Source: JBAXQQ01 sp037131695 | GTDB lineage: Bacteria > Armatimonadota > Hebobacteria > CAIYQO01 | DNA: 64,000 nucleotides | Direction of reading: 5' to 3' | Assembly: GCA_964638715.1 (NCBI GenBank) | Contig: CAZWZF010000005.1 | Location: 62,001-126,000, forward strand | In this document: piece after piece, positions 16,404-25,668 of the stretch | Position numbering within the stretch: position 1 is the stretch's first letter | Layout: every line of letters starts with the position of its first letter | Program-made: the position numbers and the translations under genes | Notes under the pieces: generated by a model | Told to the model about the DNA's origin: nothing | Databases searched by the model: none | The model's input: the letters and a program-made list of their open reading frames with translations, nothing else

Positions 16404-19400
16404 TCAGGGCGCCATGGTGGCCATTCCCCACAGTTTGGGCTCCGGCATGATTTCGCCGGGGACGTCGTTGACCAGGCCGGTGGCCTTGTTGGCCCAATAC
16501 ATGCGCAGCGCCCGGTTCGTGCCGGTGGCGTCGGAGAAGATCACGCCGAGATCGAGCTTGTAGCTCTTGCCCGGCTGCGGGTCGAAGCCCAGGGTCTTCA
16601 GCGGCATGGCGGCCTCAACGGTGTAGCCGTTGCCGCGGCGGTTGATGGTCACTGTGGCATCGGTGAGCACCTGCACATCCTCCACCGTGTAATTACGCCA
16701 GGGGCAGGTGAAGGTCTGCGGGTGTTTCACGCCGGCCGTCTTCCAGCGGTAGAGCACCACCGCCGGCTTGCCGTCCAGCACCGAGATAAGCAGACGCAGA
16801 TCGCCCGGCACGGCCTCCCCGCGCTTGGCGGCGCCGTCGGGATTCGTCCCAAGCTGCAGGTCCACCGAGTCGCCGGTGACGAAGAGCTGGGTGACATCCT
16901 TGCCGCCGTTGACCATCGGGTTGGCGTCGCCATTCACGTCGTAGGCCAGGTAGAGACTGGTGCCATCAGTAGCCACGGCGCCGCGGGCGCTGGAGTTGCC
17001 GGCGCTCCAGGACACAATTGATTCTTTAGCGTATTTATCCAGCTTACCGTCGAGTTTTGCCGGCGTCGCGATGCGGGAGATGGTCAGCACATTTGCCACT
17101 GCCTTCGCCGCCGCCCGTTCCTTTTGCAGCTTCTCCGCGGCAACCAGATCCTTGCCTGTAATTTTAACAGTTGCGGTCGGGATAGTCTGTAACTTGTCAA
17201 AGCCGTTAAGCTTAATCAGGTTGTAATTGCCACCGCCGGCAATGAGGTAATATTCATTCGTAGCCTTAGCCTTAAAGAAGTAACCACCAAACCATTCACC
17301 ACCCATTGTTACGCCACCGAGTGGGGAGCCGGCCCTTGGGTCGTTGGGCCAGGCGTCAGGGCCAATGCGGCAATCCTGAAAGACATTCCCCAGTAGTAAC
17401 CCGTCAGTAGTCATGATGTAAAGCCGGCCCATGTTGGATCCCATGGCGAATGCTTTGCCCACTGGCGTCTCCGCCGTGCCGATGCAACTAAGAGTGCCGT
17501 AGAGGCGGTCGTCACGGTCAGGGATAGGCGCGAGGTGCGAGCCGTGCACGTCATTGAACATGTCCGGCCCGTAACTCCAGAGCGTGGTGCCGTCGTCAGC
17601 CAGGCAGGTGATTGGCGTGCCGACGATTACCTTGCCGCCGCCGGCACAGTAGATCTTGACCGGGTGTTCGCCGGCCTTGCCAACCGTGCGAAGTTGCGCC
17701 AAGTCCCAAGTAGGCACACCGGCAGTGGTCCAACCCTTGAGCGGCACAGTATTCACCTCCGGGGCGGCGGTGTAGATGTTAAACTTATCGTCCAGCCAAT
17801 AGCCGCCCCAGTAGCCGAGTCCCAGGGTCGCGGTGGTGGTCTGGCACTCCTCGGCCTGCATCTGGCCGTCGTCATTGAGATCGCTCCAGACAAAACTAAA
17901 ACTGATATTCTTGTTGGCGTCTTTTGGCGGGGTCAGCGGCAGTTTGCGCTTCTCACCCCAATGATCCTGGACAGCGCCTTCAGCGGTCAGCCGAACTCCT
18001 GATCCCATTTCCGCGACCTTAACCAGGGCGTCACCACGGCGCTGATAGAGCTCACCGCGCTTGCTCATGATATACTCACGGCCGTTGATCTTCAGCAGTT
18101 CACCGTTAATGTTGTCATCGATGAGGTTCGCGATTACCGTGGCCTTGTTCGTTGCATAGTCGAGTTTGAACTCGCAGCCGTTGCCGAAAACCCGCGTCTT
18201 GTCGTCCGGATCAACACAGGCGCCCATACCACCATAGGTGGTGGGACCGATGAAGTCGGTCACTAAATTACCATCGGCACCCCATACGCTGAAGCGCTTG
18301 GGGTACATCGTCTCTTCAGCCACCCAGAGTCGGCCTTTCGGATCGATGGCGATACCATTAGGGTTGCGCATGCCCCCGGCTACCCATTTTCCTGGCAACG
18401 GCCGGCCACCGGCCACGCCGACGACATGGTCGAAGACGCCAACAGCGGTGAAGACCTTCACCTGTTGCGGACCGCGGTCGGCAACATAGATTCTACCCTG
18501 GGCGTCCAGCGCCAGCCCCATTGGCTTTTCAAGGTTGGAAGTAATCAACGGCGTCACCTTGCCGTCCGCAATCTTTACCACGCTTTGCCCGGAGACGGCG
18601 AAGAGCGTACCGGCTTTGTCGTAGGCCAGGCCACCCGGCGCCGCCAGTTTCACTTCGCCCTGCGGCTGCATCGTCTCTTTATTGAAGAAACGCACCACAT
18701 CCGGACCGACCAACGTCACCGCCAGCCGATCAGCAGAGACCGCCAGACCGCCTATCGTCGCCTTCTCCTCCGCAATGGTCACCTTCACCATCAACTGCGG
18801 CTCCGGCTGGGTGGCGAACGGCGCGTATTTCCCGTCGGTCAGCAGCAGGCGGCCAACGCTCGTATCATTGACACCCCATCCATGACCGCCGTTCATGCCG
18901 GCGTAGGCGTAGCGGTCATCAACAGCGACGGCGGCGATTCCCTGGAACTTGGACTCGCCCCATTTGCGCCGGCCGTTAAGGTCGGCGCCGACCAGCGCCC
19001 GGCCGCTTTCGCACCCGATTGCAGCAAGAAGCATCATATCTTTGCCCGCGGCCACGGCCACGTTGGGGTTGTGATCGCTCATCCAGCCGCCGGTCCCGTC
19101 GCCGGTCTCCCATGGCGGCACACCCGGCGAACCATATCCAACCTCATAGACAGGATCGATACCTGCGTGCAGCAGGCCGCGCATTGTGTATTTACCAGGC
19201 GGCATCAGTTTACCCTGGTCATCGGTACCGTCCCACAAATCGGTTTGCTTGCCCTTAGCGCGCGGAGCCATGCCGATAACGTTCTTCACGCGGTGTCCCT
19301 GAGCGTCGTCAACTACCAGTGTGGCAAACCCGTCGAAGGGCATGGTGTATTTCAGCTTCACCGGCCCCTGCGTCTTCTGCAAGTACTCGGTCGAGGCGGC

Positions 19401-20246
19401 GTATTGCACGACCGGCAGTTTCAGATTCCCCTTCGGCTCCAGCGTCACCGGCCCCCAGTCATTTATCGCCGTCCAGAAGAATTCTCGGCTGCTTTTGCCC
19501 GGCATCAGCAGGTCGGCGTAGCGGTGAATGGGGAAGGTACGGCCATCGGGTGGTCCCCATAGAAATTCCATACCCATGTTAAATGTATCGCCGGGGCCGT
19601 AACTCTTCGGGGCCTTGTATGGCTTGCCAGTGGCTTTGACAATGGCGCTCTGACCGGTGATGAGCTTCCACGGCAGCGCAATCTCCTGAGTATAACCCTT
19701 GCCGTCTTCGCCCATCATGAAGGCTTCCTGCGCCCCCACCTTGACCGCATCGCTGATGTATTGGAAGGCGTTGACGTCATTCTCCTTGTCGCGTCCGCCG
19801 GAGAAAACTCCGTATGAGATGTTCACCACCGAATGCTTGGCGGCGGTGGAGTACCAGCAGGTGACATCGCTGATCGCCATGTCGGTTTTCAGCCGCAACT
19901 GCAGGCAGTCGCTCTTCCAGCCGCTGCCAATGTCGAAATTGGAGTCGACCATATTATACATCGGCGTCGGGTCGCGCCAGATGATGGACAGGTAGAAATT
20001 CTCCTTGTCGTACATGGCGGCGACCTTGGTCGAGTAGTTGTTACGCGTCCTGAAGTTGGCGAAGACGTCGATCTGCCCGGACAGATCCCAGTCGTTCACC
20101 TTACCGTCAATGACGACTTTGCCAGGCGTCGGTACGGCGTGCAGCGCGTTGTTGTTCGTCTGCTGGGCTATTACCGGTATACATAGACCGGCGAAACAAA
20201 GCAGGACCAGAAAACCAATAATTTTTCTGTTAATGAATGATTTCAT
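16404..20246 (-). CDS. Giant secreted protein, paralogue of the 5850-9782 product
   Basis: This 1280-residue protein has the same layout as its paralogue. It has a signal peptide (about residues 1-28, IIGFLVLLCFAGLCIPVIAQ), an N-terminal CBM9-like domain (VVIDGKVNDWDLSG, ENFYLSIIWRDPTPM) and a FlgD-like stretch (GFATLVVDDAQGHRVKNVI). An NHL-type propeller (GLALDAQGRIYVADRG, GIAIDPKGRLWVAEE) is followed by a C-terminal CBM9-like domain (GDSVDLQLGTN, GYTVEAAMPLKTLGF). No catalytic residues are recognised. The start at 20246 is supported by GGGAG about 8 nt upstream. GC is high through most of the gene with AT-richer patches. It faces the first paralogue across the mannosidase, with a URO-D-like gene behind it. 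Confidence 0.8.
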   Translation of the reverse strand: MKSFINRKIIGFLVLLCFAGLCIPVIAQQTNNNALHAVPTPGKVVIDGKVNDWDLSGQIDVFANFRTRNNYSTKVAAMYDKENFYLSIIWRDPTPMYNMVDSNFDIGSGWKSDCLQLRLKTDMAISDVTCWYSTAAKHSVVNISYGVFSGGRDKENDVNAFQYISDAVKVGAQEAFMMGEDGKGYTQEIALPWKLITGQSAIVKATGKPYKAPKSYGPGDTFNMGMEFLWGPPDGRTFPIHRYADLLMPGKSSREFFWTAINDWGPVTLEPKGNLKLPVVQYAASTEYLQKTQGPVKLKYTMPFDGFATLVVDDAQGHRVKNVIGMAPRAKGKQTDLWDGTDDQGKLMPPGKYTMRGLLHAGIDPVYEVGYGSPGVPPWETGDGTGGWMSDHNPNVAVAAGKDMMLLAAIGCESGRALVGADLNGRRKWGESKFQGIAAVAVDDRYAYAGMNGGHGWGVNDTSVGRLLLTDGKYAPFATQPEPQLMVKVTIAEEKATIGGLAVSADRLAVTLVGPDVVRFFNKETMQPQGEVKLAAPGGLAYDKAGTLFAVSGQSVVKIADGKVTPLITSNLEKPMGLALDAQGRIYVADRGPQQVKVFTAVGVFDHVVGVAGGRPLPGKWVAGGMRNPNGIAIDPKGRLWVAEETMYPKRFSVWGADGNLVTDFIGPTTYGGMGACVDPDDKTRVFGNGCEFKLDYATNKATVIANLIDDNINGELLKINGREYIMSKRGELYQRRGDALVKVAEMGSGVRLTAEGAVQDHWGEKRKLPLTPPKDANKNISFSFVWSDLNDDGQMQAEECQTTTATLGLGYWGGYWLDDKFNIYTAAPEVNTVPLKGWTTAGVPTWDLAQLRTVGKAGEHPVKIYCAGGGKVIVGTPITCLADDGTTLWSYGPDMFNDVHGSHLAPIPDRDDRLYGTLSCIGTAETPVGKAFAMGSNMGRLYIMTTDGLLLGNVFQDCRIGPDAWPNDPRAGSPLGGVTMGGEWFGGYFFKAKATNEYYLIAGGGNYNLIKLNGFDKLQTIPTATVKITGKDLVAAEKLQKERAAAKAVANVLTISRIATPAKLDGKLDKYAKESIVSWSAGNSSARGAVATDGTSLYLAYDVNGDANPMVNGGKDVTQLFVTGDSVDLQLGTNPDGAAKRGEAVPGDLRLLISVLDGKPAVVLYRWKTAGVKHPQTFTCPWRNYTVEDVQVLTDATVTINRRGNGYTVEAAMPLKTLGFDPQPGKSYKLDLGVIFSDATGTNRALRMYWANKATGLVNDVPGEIMPEPKLWGMATMAP

Positions 20247-20603
20247 TAAAGTTTCTCCCTTTATTAACTATATTTTTAACACTACAATGTAGTGCCAATT
20301 ACCAGTTATTGGATAACAAACAGGATGTTTGTTAATACTTTTACATCAATGCTGTTTCAATTATAAAACAATTCTGTTGTATCAGACAACTATATTATTA
20401 CAAAGTTATTCTAATTTTGTAAAAAAATTGCATTAAATAATATTTTCTCTTATTTTTTTAATGCTGTAAATATATTTGTACTGAATAAAACTATATAATT
20501 GATCGCCACATTATCTTTATCAATACTTTTTTGTGTAATTATTCAGACTCGTCAGTTATAAGAAATTAAACTTAATTTGTTTAGCCGCAGCGCGGCGATA
20601 TAT
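20247..20603. other. AT-rich intergenic region
   Basis: About 350 bp of very AT-rich DNA between the giant paralogue and the palindrome cluster. It must hold the promoter of the - strand operon, but no pair of boxes stands out. No gene is seen. Confidence 0.4.
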
Positions 20604-20774
20604 TAACGACCCCAGCGTTCACATATTTGTAGAAAACAATTCATCATGAGATTTTCGACCCCAGAGTGGGTCGTATATAATTACCGACAATCTGCTATGT
20701 TATATGCGACCCACTCTGTGGTCGAATAACTTTTAAAGACTTTTTCTACAAATATTTGACCCCTGGGGTCACGA
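20604..20774. repeat. Nested palindromic element with GACCCC arms
   Basis: An inner inverted repeat (20656-20679 with 20701-20724, two mismatches over 24 bp) sits inside an outer one (20620-20636 with 20742-20758, one mismatch). The outer edges continue with GACCCCAG on the left and CTGGGGTC on the right. Each inner arm is itself a small dyad (GACCC and GGGTC). Related short dyads occur at 32997 and 37274. It is most likely a non-coding mobile or regulatory palindrome. Confidence 0.75.
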
Positions 20775-20797
20775 GGAAAATAAAAGATATATTTTAA

Positions 20798-20929
20798 CAG
20801 CCTCTTGCAAAACCTTGCGACACCCGATGGGACAGACACTCTCATGGCTTCGCCACTCGGTGTCAGTCCCTGATTTATACTCAAAACTTCAATTTGAAAC
20901 AATAAAAAATCAGGTTTTGCAAGAACCTA
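20798..20929. mobile_element. MITE-like element with ~18-bp terminal inverted repeats and TTAA flanks
   Basis: The left end (20798-20815, containing CTCTTGCAAAACCT) and the right end (20912-20929, complement containing TTCTTGCAAAACCT) match at 15 of 18 positions. TTAA lies directly outside both ends (20794-20797 and 20930-20933), as a target duplication would. Inside is another inverted pair, GGGACAGACAC (20829-20839) and GTGTCAGTCCC (20860-20870). At 132 bp it has no coding capacity, so it would need a transposase supplied in trans. Confidence 0.65.
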
Positions 20930-20982
20930 TTAAATAAGTCTGACGAAACTGAGTAGTTATTTTTTATTTTTTTGCAATTATA

Positions 20983-21011
20983 TTGACAACTATCCGTGAT
21001 ACAACTATAAT
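20983..21011 (+). promoter_or_regulatory. Consensus sigma70-type promoter for the GntR/LacI regulator
   Basis: TTGACA (20983-20988) and TATAAT (21006-21011) are both perfect, with a 17-bp spacer. The spacer contains ATCCGTGATACAAC; the GATACA word recurs in the dyad upstream of the next gene, hinting at autoregulation. Confidence 0.7.
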
Positions 21012-21069
21012 AAGTCAGTTGCATCATTAATTTATAACATCGCCTGTCAAAGGTTAATATAAAATTGTA

Positions 21070-22248
21070 ATGAAAAATTCAAAACAACATCATTATATAA
21101 GAATCTCCAACATTATGCGTGATTATATTGAACGCGGTGATTGGTATCCTCACATGATGCTTCCGGGTCGTCGCGCCCTGGCACAAACGTTTAAGGTGGC
21201 CATAAATACCATTGAGCGTGCAGTGACCTTATTAGTGACAGAAGGTCTGTTGCAGACAGATGACCGGCGTGGAACATTTGTCGCCGATCGAACTACCCCT
21301 GGTGACCTGCCGTCCTCACTCCAGCCTTCCCCGGTGCGGGATCATACACGGCCTGCCACTGTCGGAATTCTGTCTACGCTGTGGTCAGTTGCCGATGCAA
21401 CAACTTTCGAAACACAATGGGTGTATCATCTGCTGCGCGGTTGTGAACAAACCCTGGCCGAGTATTCCGAGGTGACGCATCGCTTTGTCAATCGTGTGCC
21501 GGACGGAAGTCGGCAAATGTTGACTATGGAGCAAGCGGTAGAGTTGCTGTTATCAGAACCTGTTGATGGCATAATTCTGCTGAATGAAACAGAAATTACC
21601 CCGCTGCTTGCCCGCGTTGACCCCACCCGTGTCCCGATTATTGTCGTCAACATGACACCGCTGGGTCTTACGATGCATGAAGTGACCGCTGACGATGTAG
21701 CCGCCGGTTATCTGGCGGTACAGCATCTACTTTTACGCGGCTATCGTCGCATCACGACATTTTTCCCGTTTTCCGGCGATTGGGTACGTGCGCGCCTGGC
21801 GGGCATTACCGAGGCGATGCGCCGGACCCAGGTGACGGATTGTTCGATGACAGAATTTATACCAGCTACAAATGTAGAACCGACACATATAAACCAGGCC
21901 GCCGTCGGCTATGCGCATGGACATGCGTTGCTGGCCACGGTGGCACCCGGAGAGGCCATCATCGCTGCCAATGATTGGATTTCTGATGGTATCCTGTGCG
22001 CCGCAAATGAACTGGGTCGCGTTCCCGGGCAAGATTTCGGCCTGATTAGCTTTGACGACTATCCAATTTCGCGATTAAAGGGATTAACCAGCCTGCATCC
22101 TCCGTTGGAAGCGATGGGCCGCGAAGCGGCACGGATGATGGCACGGGCGCTGCAGGGTGACGCGATTCCACTGCATGTATCTCTGGCTGCGTATGTCATG
22201 GCAAGATCCTCGACTTTGCGTGCAAGCGCAAGGGAGGATGCCACATAA
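21070..22248 (+). CDS. GntR-type winged helix fused to LacI-type sensor domain
   Basis: A 392-residue regulator. Residues 1-75 form a GntR winged helix (MRDYIERGDWYPHMMLPGRR, TFKVAINTIERAVTLLVTEG, DDRRGTFVAD). Residues about 95-385 form a periplasmic-binding-protein-like sensor (VDGIILLNETEI, AAGYLAVQHLLLRGYRRITT, DFGLISFDDYPISRLKGLTS). This GntR/LacI arrangement (AraR-like) generally responds to sugars. No strong ribosome-binding site precedes the ATG, but the consensus promoter 60 bp upstream supports the position. It is followed by a prepilin-leader gene 88 bp downstream, mirroring the AraC-prepilin pair at 3376-5591. Confidence 0.9.
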   Translation: MKNSKQHHYIRISNIMRDYIERGDWYPHMMLPGRRALAQTFKVAINTIERAVTLLVTEGLLQTDDRRGTFVADRTTPGDLPSSLQPSPVRDHTRPATVGILSTLWSVADATTFETQWVYHLLRGCEQTLAEYSEVTHRFVNRVPDGSRQMLTMEQAVELLLSEPVDGIILLNETEITPLLARVDPTRVPIIVVNMTPLGLTMHEVTADDVAAGYLAVQHLLLRGYRRITTFFPFSGDWVRARLAGITEAMRRTQVTDCSMTEFIPATNVEPTHINQAAVGYAHGHALLATVAPGEAIIAANDWISDGILCAANELGRVPGQDFGLISFDDYPISRLKGLTSLHPPLEAMGREAARMMARALQGDAIPLHVSLAAYVMARSSTLRASAREDAT

Positions 22249-22255
22249 CCTATTG

Positions 22256-22311
22256 ACAACCGGTTAAATTTGGGTGTAATAAGCGTTAAGATACACATAT
22301 ATATATGTATC
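22256..22311 (+). promoter_or_regulatory. Promoter-like sequence and dyad operator before prepilin gene
   Basis: A TTGACA box just after the regulator stop is followed about 18 bp later by a TAATAA-type -10; the spacer holds the palindrome AACCGGTT. Further down, GATACA (22290-22295) and TGTATC (22306-22311) form an inverted repeat just upstream of the ribosome-binding site. Confidence 0.4.
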
Positions 22312-22336
22312 GAAATAATCTTTAAAGGAGGACTAT

Positions 22337-23368
<1,032 letters not shown>

Positions 23369-23487
23369 ATAGGAATACCTGCAAAATTCAGTTTTTTATT
23401 TACTTTTAATTAATAAGAGCATGATTCCTCAAAACAGAAAGGAAACATGCTCTTATCGAAAAAATTAACCTTACAGGAGAAATGACC

Positions 23488-24432
23488 ATGAACCAAAATC
23501 CCACCACACCTTCACAAACCATCACTCTCGACGGCTTGGTTGGATGGCACCGTGGACTGCTCAGGAGACACGTATCGACAGTCATGGGTAGATGGCTTGG
23601 AATCCTCGGCTTGGCAATGGTTTTCGCCGCACCACTCACGGGGGCGGCCGGTGAGATCAGCATCCGGAGCGGCGACAGTATCGCCTTCCTCGGCGACTCT
23701 ATCACAGCGGGCGGCTGGGAGCATCCCTATGGCTATGTGCGCCTCGTCTTGCTGGCGCTGGAGCAAGAGGGGGTGAAAGCCACCCCGATTCCGGCCGGAG
23801 TGTCCGGTGACACCTCGGAACGCATGCTCAAACGCCTCGACGGCGTCCTGGCCACGAAGCCCACCTGGCTGACCTTGAGTTGCGGCTTCAATGACGTCTC
23901 TCCATACTGCGCCTGGAATGTAGGGTTCGAAGACTTTACGAAGAATGTGACCGCCATTCTCGACAAGTCGCAGGCCGCCGGCGTCAAGGTGATCATCCTC
24001 ACGCCAACGCTGTACAGGGATACCGATCCGGACAACGAGACCAACCAGAAGGCTGCCCCCTACGTGGAGTTCCTCCGGCAAACAGCCAGAGAACGCAAGC
24101 TGCCTCTCGCCGACATCAACACCGCGCACCGCGCGGAAATCGCGCGGCTCAAGAGCGAAAACTCCCCTTGGAAATCCTTGTTGTACGACGGCATCCACAT
24201 GGGTCCGCAAGGCGACCAGATGATGGCCGCCTGCGTTCTGAAAACCCTGGGGCTCACCGACGAGCAGATCGCCAAGGCCAAGGAGACATGGCGGAACAAT
24301 GTGCCGATTGCGGCGATAAATGCATCACTGCTTGCCCGTCATCCGCCATTAAAAAAGATATCATTAGTCTATATCTTGAAGGCTGCAAATACAGTTTCAA
24401 CAAAATTGACAGAAAAGCATGCGATTGGGTGA
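23488..24432 (+). CDS. SGNH/GDSL hydrolase with a foreign C-terminal tail
   Basis: A 314-residue ORF. SGNH blocks are clear: AFLGDSITAGG (nucleophile Ser), SCGFNDV (Gly and Asn of the oxyanion hole) and DGIHMGPQG (catalytic Asp and His). Such secreted esterases commonly deacetylate polysaccharides. A signal-peptide-like stretch (MGRWLGILGLAMVFAAPL) begins 26 residues in, so the native start may be the ATG near 23566; the ATG at 23488 has AGGAGA at 7 nt spacing. GC is about 60% until about 24297. There the sequence switches to a lower-GC 4Fe-4S gene fragment read out of frame, giving an unrelated tail of about 45 residues. The catalytic part is complete, so the enzyme may still work. Confidence 0.8.
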   Translation: MNQNPTTPSQTITLDGLVGWHRGLLRRHVSTVMGRWLGILGLAMVFAAPLTGAAGEISIRSGDSIAFLGDSITAGGWEHPYGYVRLVLLALEQEGVKATPIPAGVSGDTSERMLKRLDGVLATKPTWLTLSCGFNDVSPYCAWNVGFEDFTKNVTAILDKSQAAGVKVIILTPTLYRDTDPDNETNQKAAPYVEFLRQTARERKLPLADINTAHRAEIARLKSENSPWKSLLYDGIHMGPQGDQMMAACVLKTLGLTDEQIAKAKETWRNNVPIAAINASLLARHPPLKKISLVYILKAANTVSTKLTEKHAIG

Positions 24433-24617
24433 AGAAGTTCGCCATCATGGGTGACAGCGGATTCAAATATCTGGGTTCCACATTAGATATTCTGGCACCG
24501 GCAGAAATAACCCCGGAAAACCTGCAGAACGCCATGCGGCAGCACGACCCGATAAAACGATATCGGCCGGTGGTGGCAGAACCATGTGTAATAGAATGCC
24601 CAATAGCGAGAATGTGA
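24288..24617 (+). pseudogene. C-terminal fragment of a 4Fe-4S protein
   Basis: In the frame shifted from the SGNH gene, EQCADCGDKCITACPSSAIK carries a ferredoxin-type cysteine cluster (C-x2-C-x3-C-x3-CP). It continues with KYSFNKIDRKACDWVKKF and ends RPVVAEPCVIECPIARM. This resembles the C-terminal part of 4Fe-4S oxidoreductases related to epoxyqueuosine reductase; the exact family is uncertain. The N-terminal part is absent, replaced by the SGNH gene at about 24297. Confidence 0.65.
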
Positions 24618-24930
24618 TGGGTAGGTGATTAGGGATGATGAGATGAGGTGATAATTGGCAGGGGAGCTTAAAATACAAGTTCCCCGCACCTGCTTTAACT
24701 GGTGCAAGGAACAAAGTTCTTACTTTTGTAAAGTGTGGTAGGGCGTATATTACGGAATCCAGAACTTTGAGTGGTGTTTTTTGATTAAGGATGGCAGAAG
24801 GAAAAGTGGTTGATTGATTGTGATGTTATTTGATTCCTGTAGGCTACCTTATTATCGACATATTTGATTTTCATTTGATAAACTACACGTGGATTGGTAA
24901 ATCACTCATAAATTTGAGTATTCGTAATAC
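24618..24930. other. Intergenic region without recognisable gene
   Basis: About 310 bp between the 4Fe-4S remnant and a possible small ORF. It contains only short imperfect dyads (for example GCACC and GGTGC near 24690-24710). No promoter or gene stands out. Confidence 0.4.
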
Positions 24931-24941
24931 CAAGGAGACAT

Positions 24942-25134
24942 ATGCAGTATTTTTGTGTAAATTGCGGTTCAAATCCAGGATTTTTGCCATGTTATGGTGA
25001 GCTGGTATGAAAACCAACAAGAAGAAACTATTATTGCACTTCGGCAAACAATCGGTAATATTATTTGTAAGAATAATAATAAAATTATTATTGATATAGA
25101 AAAAGACACTCAGAAGATTTTTTACAAGTTATGA
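24942..25134 (+). pseudogene. Small broken gene with zinc-ribbon-like start
   Basis: AAGGAG sits just before ATG 24942, which encodes MQYFCVNCGSNPGFLPCYG and stops after 22 codons. An overlapping frame from ATG 24994 encodes 46 residues (MVSWYENQQEETIIALRQTI onward, ending IFYKL) to 25134, and a rho-independent terminator follows. A single frameshift near 24995 would join them into a ~65-residue protein with a CxxC start. Function is unknown. Confidence 0.35.
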
Positions 25135-25164
25135 AAAGATGATATTGTAACCAGATATGTAATT

Positions 25165-25202
25165 AGCGTATGTTGTATGATATATAGCATACGCTTTTTT
25201 TT
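25165..25202 (+). terminator. Rho-independent terminator
   Basis: AGCGTATG (25165-25172) pairs with CATACGCT (25188-25195) and is followed by a run of T to 25202. It ends the transcript of the small broken gene. Confidence 0.75.
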
Positions 25203-25408
25203 GCGATATTTATCATGGTTATTAGTAATAAATTTAAACAACATGTTTTCACAAACAAAGCCAAAATTTGTACAAAATTCTGCAATTTTGCGGTTTTGGG
25301 GACAGCGCTTGGGGACATTTTTGGGGACGTTAACTGTTTTAGCAGGCAATAAATTGCATAATTAAGCATCGTTAAACGTGGTAATGTGAGAAGAAAACAA
25401 CAAAAAAA
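25203..25408. other. Intergenic region with GGGGAC repeats beside tRNA-Thr
   Basis: Non-coding, mostly AT-rich. GGGGAC occurs three times between 25299 and 25331. Short - strand ORFs here are low-complexity and not credible. The position next to the 3' end of a tRNA gene would suit an integration scar, but no integrase or att duplication was found. Confidence 0.3.
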
Positions 25409-25485
25409 TGGAGCCTCCTATCAGATTCGAACTGATGACCTGCTGATTACAAGTCAGCTGCTCTGGCCAACTGAGCTAAGGAGGC
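25409..25485 (-). tRNA. tRNA-Thr (anticodon TGT)
   Basis: On the - strand the acceptor GCCTCCT pairs with AGGAGGC, D-loop AGCTCAGTTGG, anticodon loop CTTGTAA (anticodon TGT, reading ACA), T-arm loop TTCGAAT, and an encoded CCA end at 25409-25411. All four arms fold normally. Confidence 0.95.
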
Positions 25486-25608
25486 ACCGGCGTTATATTA
25501 GCATTTGTGCATTTAGCTGGTCAAGAGGGATAGGGGAGAATATTGATTTTTTAGGTATTTATTATTGAATTCTGGTTCTTTTATTCATATTTTGGATTCT
25601 GTTTTATA

Positions 25609-25637
25609 TTGACTTGAAATCCTATATCTGGTTAAAT
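25609..25637 (+). promoter_or_regulatory. Weak promoter-like pair for the GH57 gene
   Basis: TTGACT (25609-25614) and TTAAAT (25632-25637) are 17 bp apart, about 30 bp upstream of the start codon. Confidence 0.35.
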
Positions 25638-25668
25638 ATATAAAAATTAAACGTTTAAGGGGCAGCTT

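Noticed and set aside
20681..20902. - strand ORF of 73 codons across the palindrome cluster
   Set aside because: It spans the nested palindrome and MITE-like element and has no domain or ribosome-binding site.
25122..25349. - strand ORF (NVPKNVPKRCPQNRK) beside tRNA-Thr that could be an integrase tail
   Set aside because: The sequence is low-complexity, arising from GGGGAC repeats. No Tyr-recombinase motifs (R-HxxR-Y) are present and no duplicated tRNA end was found, so an integration scar cannot be supported.
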